Origin: Cerioporus squamosus
Lineage: Eukaryota > Basidiomycota > Agaricomycetes > Polyporales > Polyporaceae
Direction of reading: 5' to 3'
Assembly: GCA_022592435.1 (NCBI GenBank)
Contig: JABYQS010000025.1
Location: 186,001-250,000, forward strand
DNA length: 64,000 bases
Under the pieces are notes generated by a model. The model was given only the letters and a program-made list of their open reading frames with translations, was not told the DNA's origin and searched no databases. A program made the position numbers and the translations under genes. This document shows, piece by piece, positions 28,664 through 40,512 of this stretch. Numbering within the stretch: the first letter of the stretch is position 1; each line of letters begins with the position of its first letter.

Positions 28664-31026
28664 ATGGCACTCCTCGCAACTCTGCCTCAGGCTGCTCTTG
28701 CCGGCGTCGCTCTGCTACTTTCCTGGGTCGTCCTGCGACCGTTCCTGATCCGGTCCTCACTCGACAACTTGCCTGGTCCGCCCTCGGGCTCGTGGTTTAG
28801 TGGTGTGTTTCCCTTTCAACCACATATGCACCTCGTCTAATGACTTGGCTAATGACTTTGTGATAGGTCATCTGAAGCAATATTTGTCCCGACACTGCTG
28901 GGACTTCCGTGAGGAATTAGTTCGCAAGTATCCACGTGTTTCGGTCTTGCATGGTCTCTTCGGCTCCAAATGGGTCCATGTCTGGGACCCCAAGGCCTTT
29001 CATGCGATGTTCATCAAGGAGCAGGAAATCTATGAGGAGCCTGTAGAGTGAGTCCGCCACTGTGGGAGGTCGAGATTTATGCAATGACTGACTTCTTTGC
29101 TCGCAGAGCCTTGCGAGTGATTCTTGGACCCGGTCTTCTCGGCACTCTCGGTAAGGAGTCCGCGCTGTGATTGTTCCAGCTTGTTCTTACGAACTGTTGT
29201 TCAGGTGAACAGCACAGGCGCCAACGGAAGATGCTCAATCCGGTCTTCTCGACGAAGCACCTGCGTGAGATGACGCCCATCTTCTACAGTGTGATCCACA
29301 AGGTGAACATGCCTCGTACACGTTGCTATCATTCATCGACGATTGGGCTGACCGGTATTCGTAGACGCGCGATGCAATCCTCCAACGTGTACGCGAAGGT
29401 CCCAAGGATGGCGTCGAACTCGACATGTTGTCATGGATGGGTCGCACGACACTCCAGGTCCTCGGCCAAGCAGGCTTGGGTTATTCATTCGATCCCCTGA
29501 CCGAAGACAGACCGGACGAATTTGCTAACGCTGTCAAAGACCTGTTGTACGTTCGCGCTTTCTCTCTTTGATCTGTAATGCAGCATGACCTCACCGGCGC
29601 TGCAGTCCCCAGTTGGTCAAGACCATCGTTCCCCGCCTGCTGCTCCCATACGTCGCCGATCTCGGTCCCGCAGCGTTCCGCCGGCGCGTCGTAGAGGTCA
29701 TTCCCAGCGGAAGTATACAGCGCCTCAAGGACATCTCCGACATCATGCATGAGCGCTCTGTGCACATCTTCAATGAGAAGAAGGCTGCGCTCGAGAAGGG
29801 CGACGATGCGCTCAAGCACCAAGTTGGCGAGGGCCGTGATATCATGAGCATCCTTCGTGAGTGCTCCCACTGTCGTCTTTCGTACGTCCCTCCGTTTTTT
29901 TGCGGTACTGACAGTCTATGCTCGTCACAGTCCGGGCGAATGTATTGGCTGCGGAAGAAGATAAGCTCCCGGATGATGAGCTGATCGGCCAGGTCTCGTA
30001 AGTATCACACCCTGCTTCTTGGATCCCACCGCGCTCACAGCGCTGATGATGCTTCCAGGACGATGGTACTTGCCGGAATGGACACGACCGCCAACTCACT
30101 CGCACGGGTTCTGCAACTTCTCGCGGAACACCCGGATGTCCAAGAGAAGCTACGAGAGGAGGTCACCAGCGCCGCAGAGACTGAGGGCACTGAGGGCACA
30201 ATTGACTTCGACACGCTCATGGACATGCCCTACATGGATGCAGTATGTCGCGAGACGCTGCGCATGTAAGCTCTCCCGTTTTGCTTCGACGTTAGGAACC
30301 TAACTGAATGCAACAACAGATCGCCTGGCGTCACGTCGCTCTTCCGATTGTGAGCCTCTCAACGTCAGCTCGCTCTCGGTTCTCTACTCACCTCCTCTTT
30401 GTTCAGTACGACAGAGGACGTGGTCATGCCGGTTATGGAGCCCATCCGCATGCGTGACGGTACCCTCTCCAGCGCTGTGCACATTCCGAAAGGTACCCGC
30501 GTCGTCGCCAATGTCCCAGCATGCAACCGTGACCCTGTGCTCTGGGGCCCTGACGCGGACGAATGGCGGCCATCGCGCTGGCTCGAGCCACTGCCGCGCG
30601 AACTTGAAGAAGCGCATATTCCTGGGGTATATTCACATCTGTACGCATGCCTTACCATCAATGACTCCGGCGTACTCTGACGCTCCCTCACCGCAGGATG
30701 ACGTTTATCGGGGGCTCACGCGCATGCATGTAAGTCAGTTGCCTCCGACTACCAAAGATGCTGCTAACCACCTGGATGCCCACAGTGGCTTCAAGCTCGC
30801 GCAGGTCGAAATCAGTACGCTTCTCGTAGTTTTCGAGTGTGGCGACCGCAAATACTGACGTACTACTGGACGAGCAGAGACGGTTATGTTCGTCCTCTTG
30901 CAGCACTTCAGGTTCGTACCGACCGGCAAGCCGATCAGCTGGAACTTCGCAGCTGTGCAGTACCCAAGCGTGGGTCCTGAGGGTGAGCCGGAGATGCCGC
31001 TGAGGGTCATCGCACTGCGTTCATGA
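28664..31026 (+). CDS. Cytochrome P450-B
   Basis: Tandem paralogue of P450-A, a membrane-bound haem-thiolate monooxygenase of unknown substrate. It starts MALLATLPQAALAG with an anchor helix and LPGPPSGSW. KYPRVSVLHGLFGSKW is near 28925-28975. The exon DGVELDMLSWMGRTTLQVLG starts after a normal TAG acceptor at 29367. Then follow SDIMHERSVHIFNEKKAALE, the I-helix AGMDTTANSLARVLQ (30073-30120), the K-helix CRETLR, EEWRPSRW near 30560, and the haem loop FIGGSRAC|IG split by an intron near 30730. It ends GEPEMPLRVIALRS with the stop at 31024-31026. All P450 hallmarks are intact, so this is the best reference copy in the window. Its introns differ clearly from those of A and C. Confidence 0.9.
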
Positions 31027-31948
31027 AGCTCAGTCTTCCGCATTGGTGCATGGCGAGCGGGCGTACTTATATGATATGTTGTACTACGACGTGCTCTCGG
31101 TCGTGCTGTAGCTTCATTACTCAGTACTCAGCCATCGGCCGAGGTTTGTGAGGCTCGCTGACCGATGGGGCCCTGAGGATATATCGATAAGCTCTCGCAG
31201 TCGGCAGCCGCCGTCGCGGTTACAAGACGACGTCATACTCACAATCGGTTGAATCTTAGTCAATTCGGAATGATAGCGTTCATCCTTCCCGGGCTGACGG
31301 AGACTGGTCATGGACTTGGAGTTGTCGGCCGCGAGCTCGAGCAAGGCATTACTCAGTGCTGACATTAGCAGACTGCTTCGGAAAGTGTAAGCAAAGGCTT
31401 CTCGAGGGATTAATCCGTCCTTGCGGAATACGTCAAGTGGACACATGTTGGATTCGTAGCGCACAAGTAGCGCACTAGAAGAGTGCACAGCATGCATCGA
31501 GTCAGATCGAGTCAGTACTGTTACTACTGGAAGTGGGAGAGACCACACCGATAGTACGGGACTGATACACCGAGCGAGCGATAGACCAGAATGTACGTAG
31601 ATGGATGAAGCAACCAGCGCCCACGGCCGGATGATGGTCGTGGAACACCTGTTGACCAGACATATGCATTGCAAAGGGTACGTACCTGGTTGCCAATGAG
31701 CGAAAACACTACTTAGCGGCCAAGAAGCTCGGGGCCGAGCATGATTGACGCTTCATAGTCAACGTCGCATCTGTAGGACGTGTATTGCTGTACATGGTGG
31801 GGGCAGGGGCATGTGATGGCTGACGGCGAAGGACAAGATCCAGAGACGATGATGATTAGGGCAAGTGTTGTTGTACAATGGAAACCAGCAGCAGGGAACA
31901 GGACAGCGGGGTATCGCAGCGATCTCGGAGGGTGGTGAATGAACCATG
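31027..31948. other. Intergenic region between P450-B and the SNARE gene
   Basis: Both neighbouring genes end here. It contains P450-B's 3' UTR and the unknown minus-strand candidate described separately at about 31128-31700. The part at 31740-31948 presumably includes the 3' UTR of the SNARE gene. Confidence 0.35.
31128..31700 (-). CDS. Unrecognised candidate gene or gene fragment
   Basis: Not recognised. The reverse strand has a protein-like stretch, PREAFAYTFRSSLLMSALSN then ALLELAADNSKSM and KDERYHSELTKIQPI. It is followed by a plausible intron (donor gtgagtatg near 31245, acceptor before about 31178) leading to a short exon that ends at a stop near 31128. Residue use is balanced, unlike the compositional frames around it. 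The 5' end is unclear. It may be a remnant of a larger protein. Confidence 0.25.
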
Positions 31949-32813
31949 TCATGTCTTGAACACGATGATCAAGATCAGGAGGATGAGGATGAGCAGTGCA
32001 ATCATGACCGTCGAACCTGAGACCAGCACCCAAACCGGATAATGGTCAGCCAGCGCCCCACAGTCCAGCCTAGCAGTAAAGTCGACGAACCGTTCTCCTT
32101 CGCACCTCGCGCCACCTTGTCTAATCTCCGCCGTGCGTTGGTCAAACGGCTATCTGTCCGGTCCAAATCGTGATCCAACCCCTCGAGCAGTCCGGTGTGC
32201 ACGTCGAGCTCGTCGTTGATCTGCAGTGAGAGGTCCCGTTGTCGTGTGATTGAATGGGACAGCTCGTCCAAGTGGACATCCTGGACATCCATGATCTGTC
32301 GCTGCTGCAACAGCACCTCATCTGACGAGTACCCAGCCTCCGGGTCGTCCGTATATGGCGCAAAGTTGTGTTCCGCAGAAGGCCTCGGAGGTGGGGGTGC
32401 GGGAGACGGCGCTGCTGGAGGACTCGACATTGACACTGACGACGCGTCCGGAGTCATCCCAGTAGGCTGCGGCTCCTCGCACCTGCAATACACTCGTGGT
32501 CAGGATCTACAAACTCTTCAACGCACGTGTAGCCCACGAGCGGAACGTACCTCTGCACGCCCATGGCATCCGCCTCCGTGCCAAGCATACCCCGCATCCG
32601 CTCATGCTGTGTGCGTAGTAGCCTAGTTGCCTCTGTAACGCCCTCCTGCTCCTCCAAGTCCAGAATACCCGTGCGCAGCTGCTGGAGATTCTTCACAATC
32701 TGCGGTGTGTGCAGGGATGTTGCGTTTGGGAGTGTTTGCAGGCGCTGGCGCTCGAGGAGAAGCGACAGAGTTTGAGTCGACAGCGAGGTGAGTTTTGCCA
32801 ATGATGCTGCCAT
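31949..32813 (-). CDS. Syntaxin-8/Tlg1-like Qc-SNARE
   Basis: A t-SNARE that would act in endosome, Golgi or vacuole membrane fusion. Exon 1, from ATG at 32813, is helical (LAKLTSLSTQTLSLLLERQR). Near 32650 it has ILDLEEQEGVTEATRLLRTQ. A Pro/Ser-rich linker follows (32360-32470), then the SNARE motif MDVQDVHLDELSHSITRQRD with LSLQINDELDVHTGLLEGLD, whose Gln is the expected ionic-layer residue. RRRLDKVARGAKEN precedes a last exon (about 32020-31949) that codes a C-terminal anchor, TVMIALLILILLILIIVFKT. At about 250 residues it fits the syntaxin-8 group, and a single C-terminal helix is standard for a tail-anchored SNARE. Two introns are inferred (near 32520 and 32040-32085). Exact class (Syn8 versus Tlg1) is uncertain. 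Confidence 0.82.
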
Positions 32814-33948
32814 GTTCGATCAACGAGACAAGCCAGGAGAGAATGAGAGAGAGGTGAATGTGTGAGCAAGCCGGAGTAAGTCCGTGGCTGAGTCGCACTC
32901 TAGAGCCACATGGCGCGCAACCTGTGCACCGCGGTGGGCCTGCATCAGTCGTCCACTGTTGGAGAGCATTCCAGTTGAACGAACTCGGACAACGCGGGAT
33001 ACCAGGCAAACGACGCATTGCAGGCATATAGAATCTGCTCAAGCCATGAGGCCTGAGAGCATGCCTCTCGCAGGTCCTCAAACTTGAACGAGGAAAAAGA
33101 AATATCGCCATCTACCAATAACTTGAATAGCAACTCCTAGTTTCGATCTAGGGACTTCAGGGTTTCATGACTATGAGCCCTGCACGCTTCCACTGCGTCA
33201 AGTTGCTGTAGCTTGAATCACTCTTGTACGCCCTTGTAGCTCAAATTTCCGATTAGGCGAAGGACTACTCAAAGCTGGCGTATTGACAGGGTAGGTAGGA
33301 GACATATAGGCTCGCAGTGCCAGCCTCTAGTTCCTCGTCCCTCAGAATAGAGGCTGGTACTACCGAGCAGGGGGGTGGCAGTGGTCTACCGTGAGAAAAT
33401 CCTCTCTCGCTTTCAGGCCCTCGTCCACCTGGAACCGCAGGCTCAGCTGGATGTTACGCCGCGTAACAACTACACGAGAATGATGTCGTGGCCTCGAGCA
33501 ACTTCGTTCACAACCCCAGCAGGTCGGAGGACGAGAGGATGAATAGGTATGAATTCTACGCGCGCCGAGGAAAGTTGTAGCGCCCATAAATGAGACTCCG
33601 ATCGTTCCCACCAGCTAAAATTCGTACTCAGACGTTCTCACGGTACATGTCTCCCCCCCTCACGTAGTAGTACATAGCGGATATCATACTTGACACAGGG
33701 AGGCGATACATATATATGAGAATATAGAAGAAATGTCTGAGCTCTACGATATCGGACATCGCGACTAACAGGTGCAGAAATAATTAGTTACTGTATACAC
33801 AAGGCAACTCTAGGAACGAAAGCAGGACATAGCAACAGCGGGATCAACAAACACGAGAACATGAGGCTACGAGAGCCCGGGTGGCGTACGCTGGCGGTCA
33901 AATTCGTACGCCACGAAGCCGGGCGCCGAGGAGTTCCGAGCCAGCAAC
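32814..33948. other. Intergenic region, no recognised gene
   Basis: About 1.1 kb upstream of the SNARE gene and downstream of the Zn2Cys6 gene. Frames such as 33360-33611 (-) are short and unrecognised. AT-rich TATATATA at about 33708-33715 has no nearby gene start. Nothing else was seen. Confidence 0.35.
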
Positions 33949-36018
33949 TCAAGCGAGTGTGGCCCGAGCTTGCTGGATCTCGGCGAGGTGTTGACCTGTG
34001 GGTGGTGTGGTGGGCGGGTGGCGTCAGCTCCGAGCTCAATGTCCGTGATACACGGCGGTATAGTGACCGAGGGAACTGGCACAGTACTCACCCATGAGCG
34101 GACTGTTCGCGGACAAGGTCGTCATCGCCGCGGTGATCTTGTCGAGGCTCGACGTGATGTTCGTGACTTCCTCCTGCCTGACCGGAGAGGCGCTCTGGAG
34201 GACACGTCGGAGTTCGTTCACAAGGACCTTGCAGATCGTCGACCAGAGGACCTGTCGCCGAAGCGTGAGCGAGTGGCGATGGAACGGCGAGACGGGGGGA
34301 CTTACAGCAAGGACTGGGTCGAGGTGGGACACCTGGTTGACGTTCACGACGTCAAGGGCGCGGCCGGCCGCGACGGCAACGCAGACCGTCTTCTGCCAGG
34401 ACATCGGCTGCTGCGACGAGAACGTGGAGTGCAGCTGGATAGCCGCTGCACACGTGAAGGTCCGGGCGACGAGCAGCTCGCGCATATCTTCGGGACTACG
34501 ATTCCCGATAGCGGCGAGCTGGCGGTGATACCGTTCGATGAGAGTGTCCAGGGCACCGAATCGAGCGAGGTACTCGTTGCGATTCGGCATGTCTGTGTGC
34601 GAAGTCAGTCTCGACGCCGGGATGTGAAAGGGGGCTGTGATACGTACCGACACGGTATTGCGAGGAGACGTATATGGCGCGGTCCTGCAACGCACACGCC
34701 TTCGCCCGGATCGCAAGCGGCGAGAAGGCCTCGTTGGAGTCGTCAACAGCGCCCCGGAGGAAGTCCTCCGTCGTGTAGTTGCCCCCATGTGGTACGAGCA
34801 TGCCCTGTCAAACACTCAGCACTTTTACTCATCGAGAAAGACACCGAGCGGCAGCGACGAACCTGTTCATAGGCTGCGGTCGCAAGCGGCCAGGGTGTGG
34901 TGATCTGGATGTTGGTCCGCCCGCCCTGGCAGATAGACGGCGGGGTGTTCATGGCTGAGGCCCACATCTTGTCCTGTGCCATGACGGTCCAGAATGCTTG
35001 GACGCGCTCCCCAGCACCGACTGGGTCTCCGCCCATCGCCCCGACGTCAAGCAAGTGGTACCGACTACCCGTGACCAGTGCAACCGCGGCGAGAGTGTGA
35101 TATCTGCCCTCTAACAAACGGCCGGTGGTGAAGAAGTAGTTCGCCAGGAGGACCTCCGCTTGAATCGTGTACAGAACCGTCGCTCCCTGTGCCATTGTCG
35201 TCCCCGAAGCGGCCTGTGTCGCACGGTGCGCGAAGTACGACTCCCGAGCCCGGAGGCCGGTGGAGTTCGACAGTCTGCTGCCCCACAGATACACGGCGTT
35301 CATAAGGGCATCGTTCCCGGGATGTGGCGCTCCGCCTCGGCGAAATCGCGTGGGGTTGAGGAAGAAGCCCAGTTGCGATGCGTTCGCCATGAATATTTGA
35401 ATTCTGATACATATCGCATGCCGAGTCAGAGGACGTCATCACACCATTTTTCAAGAACTCGTAGCGGAGCTTCGACACTTACAGTATCTGGACTTCTTGA
35501 GGTGTAGGTTCCGGAACGTGGGCTGTGTGGACGACGTTGCGTAAGCGATTGAACCACCGTTGAATGCGGGGTGGCCTGACGGTCTCACCAACGGGCGGGC
35601 CCATGCTCGTGGGATAGAGTGGGATGCCAGACGGACCAGCCACGGCGGGCATGGGGAGGCGGGACGGGCCTGCTGCAGACGACATGCCCCCATGCCTGCG
35701 GGGGTCGTGGAGTTGTACGGAGGGTGTACCTTCGCCGGGGCTTTCGAGCTCCTTGATACGGGCTTCGAGCAGCGCGATGTTCTCCTCGAGAAGACGCGAT
35801 CTGGTCACCTCGGCCCCGGTGGCGTACTCGCAGTCGTCGGGACGGTTGTTAGCAATGCATCGGCCACACGCTGGCTTATTGCCGTCGCATTTCTGTCGGG
35901 CTCGTCAGTGAGAGGTCGGGAGTCGTTGAGGAGCAGGTGCGCATACTGCTTTGAGTTTGCGGCAGGGCAGGCACGCTGCACCTCTGTTGAGGGGTCGGCT
36001 GGAGGATGAGGAAGACAT
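33949..36018 (-). CDS. Zn2Cys6 fungal-specific transcription factor
   Basis: A nuclear binuclear-cluster regulator; targets unknown. It starts MSSSSSSRPLNRGAACLPCR at 36018. The cluster is split by an intron after CRKLKA and continues KCDGNKPACGRCIANNRPDD, giving six cysteines in standard C-x2-C-x6-C / C-x2-C-type spacing. A coiled-coil linker follows (RLLEENIALLEARIKELE). The middle homology region includes NATFF-like helices and SRYHLLDVGAMGG near 35030, then QAFWTVMAQDKMWASAMNTP and PPSICQGG with W..P further on, typical of the fungal_trans domain (PF04082). The C-terminus, after an intron near 34090, reads QHLAEIQQARATLA with the stop at 33949-33951. At about 600 residues it is of normal size. 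Its nearness to five P450s is suggestive of local control but proves nothing. Confidence 0.85.
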
Positions 36019-39000
36019 GTTAGCTGTGTATGTGCTGGCGTGTCTGTGTGTTGCACTCACCACGTTCGGACGAGGCCGTCTTATATACTGTCGGGTGGAG
36101 GTTGAGATATTGGAGTGTTTGAGCAGATGAATAATCAGTTGGCAGCGCCCTCGTGGATGGAAGGGTGGATGGATGCCGGGATGGTCGGTCAGACAGTGAA
36201 ACGCCTCCTGACTCGACTGTGTGGGCCAAACGCGTCTAGCGGTTCGGGGAGTCGAGAGAGAGCGACCGGGCGACGCTGGGTAGTGAATTACCATATTGGG
36301 GGGATGGTAGGATGGAGTGAACGAGCATCTTGAGGAGGAGCTTAGTCACAGGTAGGGGACGTCGGTGTGCGATCGGTAATGCGATTCTGTCGCGACTCTG
36401 GGTTACGCAACGCGCAAGGAACCCGCCGGGAAAGGCTACGCGGGACCGATGCCTGCGACGCGGGCAAAGAAATACAAGGATGCTGAGGCGGAGGACGTCT
36501 CAGTAAGGCTGACTGTCAGATCGGCATGCATCGCCCTCTCTTCCCGGTCTGCACCGCTGGCGCGCGTCATATGAGTATGACAAACGCCCACGCCTAGCCA
36601 TGGTTCCTCGCGAGTGATAGCACCATCGCGGATCGCGGTACACAAACTCTTGCGACCAGCCTTGACGCGACCGCCGCCTCTCGGCGTAGCGACGTCGCCC
36701 GGTCTTGAATGCATGCGACGTTGCAAACTGCGATTTGGGTGACGTCCAGGCTCGCGTACGCGCTATCCGTCAACGCACGCAGCGGGGGACGCGTACTATA
36801 CGCGGGTTTCTGGTGATTGCCCCGGCCCCGCGTCCATTGAGTTGCATCGCCACTGAGCTTTATGTCCGCCCTATCCGCAGCGTGCGCAGTGTCCGTGGTG
36901 GCTCGGACGGGGTTGCAGAGTTCGGTAGCCTGGTAAGCCTCGCCGGGTTCTCGTAAGGGAGCAGGTGTTTGTCGTCGGAGGCGTCGGTGTCCGAATTTTG
37001 GGCGGGGGCTGCCGCGCGCCCAGGGACTCACCGCCACCTACCGAAGTCCGTATGGCGCGGACTCCGAGAGCCATAACCATAGCCATCCAGGTTCAGACCC
37101 TCTTCACTTCCGACGTCGACGTCGCGGCCTGACTCATGCTCTGTCTTCCAGCAAACATAACGTGACCTGCTTAGCTGTTCGCCCACCGCAAGCCCACCGC
37201 AATCTTCATGAAGCCAATCTCCTCGACCGTGGGCTATGCTGGAGACGTCATCGAAACACCGCAAGCAGCGTCTCTGCTACTTAGCTCGAGGACAGGAGTC
37301 ATCGCCAGCATATTCCGCCACAATCCCGCTCGACACCTAATACTTAGTTTGCTACCAGCGTTGGACGTATGTATCTCCCGACGGAGTACGGTCTCGCGAT
37401 CGGGTATGCCTTGGCGCTGAAATGCACCTTCAAGTTCCACCCCGGACGGGGTGTGCCTTGTTTCTTCGCCACCGCGGCACGAAACGCGGCAGGCGTCGCC
37501 ACAGCGCACATACTCAGAAACATATCCATCAAGGCGCAGCATCACGGTATACAGCTTCAACCGATTATCGCGCTCGACGTCCACCGCCGTGCTCCATCCA
37601 CCATCGGGATACAGACTCAGGTGAATCGGTGCTGTCTGCCACCATCGCATGATAGGTACGTCGTCCTCGTACGTTGTTGACGTCAAAGTATCTCACTCGA
37701 CAACCCGCTGTCAGTTCGGATGCGCTCCATCCCGACAGGCTTCGAGGTTCTCGGTGCCAGACTCGCCGTGTCGTCGCCGGAGCCACGTTCCATCACCATC
37801 GACTCCCCAATCTGTGAGCAAAACAGGTGGCTCTGCTCTTCCCTCTGTTCACCGCTGTCTCTGGTCACCTCCTGCTTTGCTGGAACCCTCTTGCGATATC
37901 ATCTGCTGATCATGGTCGTCGGCCTCAGGAAGGAATTTGAACCCCGTTGGCGTCTACTCATAAGCGCGTCGGTGGTTGACTACTCTCCGTCGTGTCGAGC
38001 CTTAGGTCCAAACAAACACCTTAGCGAGTACACACGCACAAGACCGTGGCCACATATGGTCATACGCACGTTTCAAGCGACCCTCGTTCTCGGCAGGAGT
38101 TGTCGGTATCTTACCCTCACACGTGGCCGCAATCCAACAAGCCTCAAGGAACATCGAAACATCTTGAGGTAGCCTAAGGTGCGGAATGCCGAGAGTTCCT
38201 GCGCTTCAACCGAAGATGGTGGCGTTCAGGATCTCTTCCCGACAGTCAGGTATGTTCCCCGGTCGCGTTCATTTTGCATGGCAGTTCTGACGGAGATATC
38301 CAACATTGCCGTGTACTCCCCGGAAGGCGACACGGCGTTGACGGTCTGATAGTTGAACCGCCAAACTGCTTACGAGCCACGGGTAACAGTGACGGCTTCC
38401 AAGAGGGCGAACATCATCCCATCCCAATATCCATCTTCGAAGCAACCGCGTGGCTTCACGTAACGCCCCATAACGCACGACAAGACAGGATAACGAAGGT
38501 CGCTAAACAGTACAGCTTCTGCAACGGCGTTTATTCTCCGTTCTTGCACCATCCGTCCGCGAAGGGTCGGGATATCGGTGCGGCCGGACAGACGGACTTG
38601 CTGCGCTGTGAGTAGTCATTGCAGCTCCTACCGCAGTCAAACATCCGCCGTCGCCACGAGCATGCTCGCAAGCCGCTACCCTGCGCCTGATGTCTGGCGA
38701 ACGGGTGCCGCTCCAAATCGCCGCCTGTGGACGCCCCCAAAGGCATTTGGGCGTCGAACCCGATTCGAAGTCTATTCCCGGCAAGAATTTTATCCACTCC
38801 TTCCCTCCCACGTCCGAGTCCCTTCCGAGTTCCTACCTCCAACTTTCACGCATATGCGCAGCGGACGCCAACCTCTGGACCGCGTTTTGAAGGTCGCCGT
38901 TCATGTCCGTCGTCTTGGGTTAGCCCCAAGGCTGGGAGAACTCGTATCCAGGATTCTCCCGTGTCGGAAATTGGGGGACACGGACGACCCGCCGTGCGTG

Positions 39001-40512
39001 CGATGGATGTGGCGGGATTGCGTGGTTGCTGTCAATGACGTGCGGCACGCCGACGCTGACCGCGGCTAGCGGGACAACCGCAGGACAGTGAGGTTGCGTA
39101 CCCCATCGTTGGGATTCCCCGATGTACGATAGGGAGAGGGCGGTTACGAGGTTCACCCCGCTGTCAAAGGGTCAAGTCCGAGTCAGGTCGCCGGTGTGAT
39201 CTGCAGACATGGTGCACGCAATCGCGTTCGCAGCTTCCGTGAAGAGCTCGTCGACTGTCGGTCGGACGGGAGTTGGGCATCCCGTGAGTGTATTGTGTTT
39301 AGTCTGTTAGATCTGTTGTGCACTGACTAGTACTCTGTCTGGTCGTGCAAAGGTGACCGATACGGACACGGCCAGGCCAGCGTGGAGCATTCTGCGGGAT
39401 TCGGACCAGGTGAAGCCTTCATGAATGAGATGAGTATGTCCGTATACACACCTGAGCACACGGAGGAGTCGTCTTCGCTTAGCATTCGAATACCTCTACT
39501 GCACACATTCCACCGCTCTGCGTCCCCCAGGCCATTCTGTCAGCATCTCGGACGAAGGAGAATCAAGGCCAATTGTTGGTTAGCCGAGTTTACTGCGTCG
39601 GTGGACATGACTGAATGCGTTGCCTGAAGTCTCCCACTGGGGCTTCTCGCCCTCTCTATCTCATGCAAGGACTATGGCGGCAGCGGTTGCGTCTCTGACT
39701 CAACAAGGTTCTTACAGTAAGCCTGGTCACTGCCCCCGACAGAACGCACTTCATCTGGAGCACCTCCGGACGGGCCCTCGAGACTCCGGGGACCCTGTAA
39801 AGAGAGTAAGTTTCCGCGAACACATACCGATCAGTAGACTGCGTTGGAAGACCAGGGCGGCCCGACGCGAGAGAGCTGTTATGAACCCGACTAGTACTAC
39901 TTCAGCGCATGAGCTGCACGACCCTGTACTTACGGAGGGTGGTGATCATATCACGTCTTCGTGAGCGGCCCGTCTACTCTGGTTCATGAGCATCTCGCGA
40001 CTCTTCTTAGTCCCCGAAGCCGCACTGCGCAGTCTTCGGACGGCAGCATTTTCGCGAGCTTTCGGGAAGCAAGGCCTCAAACGCCATCGCTATGATACGG
40101 CGATGCTTTGAACTGGACTGAGGATAGCATGAAGTCGGCAACATTGTAGGGTCAGCGGCAGTGCTTCGAGTCAGCGCAGCATAAGCGGAGGAACACACCG
40201 AGCTTTCTTGAGCATGGTCACAACTTTCCGGTCCTCAGACGGATACATGAACGCCTGCTTGCCTGCCCACCTAAGCCCCTTGGATGACGGATGGCTTATC
40301 CGGAGGCAGGGTATCGAGCTCGACGCTCTCCTCGGTGCAGCAGTAGACGCGTCGCACAGCACAGTCATAAACCTAGGAAGTTACCCATTCAGAGTAAAGC
40401 TCCGAGTGGAGTTAAGTAATAGTAGAACAAGTAGAACATATGAGTATACACCAAGATATAGTCAGATGTATGATAGATCCGGTCCTCATCATTCAACGTG
40501 GATGATCAAGCT
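36019..40512. other. 4.5-kb gene-poor stretch
   Basis: The longest stretch without a confident gene. Many 60-200 codon frames overlap on both strands. Some look slightly protein-like, for instance the minus strand near 37480-37690 (MRWWQTAPIHLSLYPDGGWS) and near 39178-39275 (RPTVDELFTEAANAIACTM). Neither belongs to a family I can name, and neighbouring exons could not be joined. No terminal repeats, polyprotein motifs or tandem arrays were found. The end at about 40380-40512 is downstream of P450-C and likely its 3' UTR. Confidence 0.35.
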
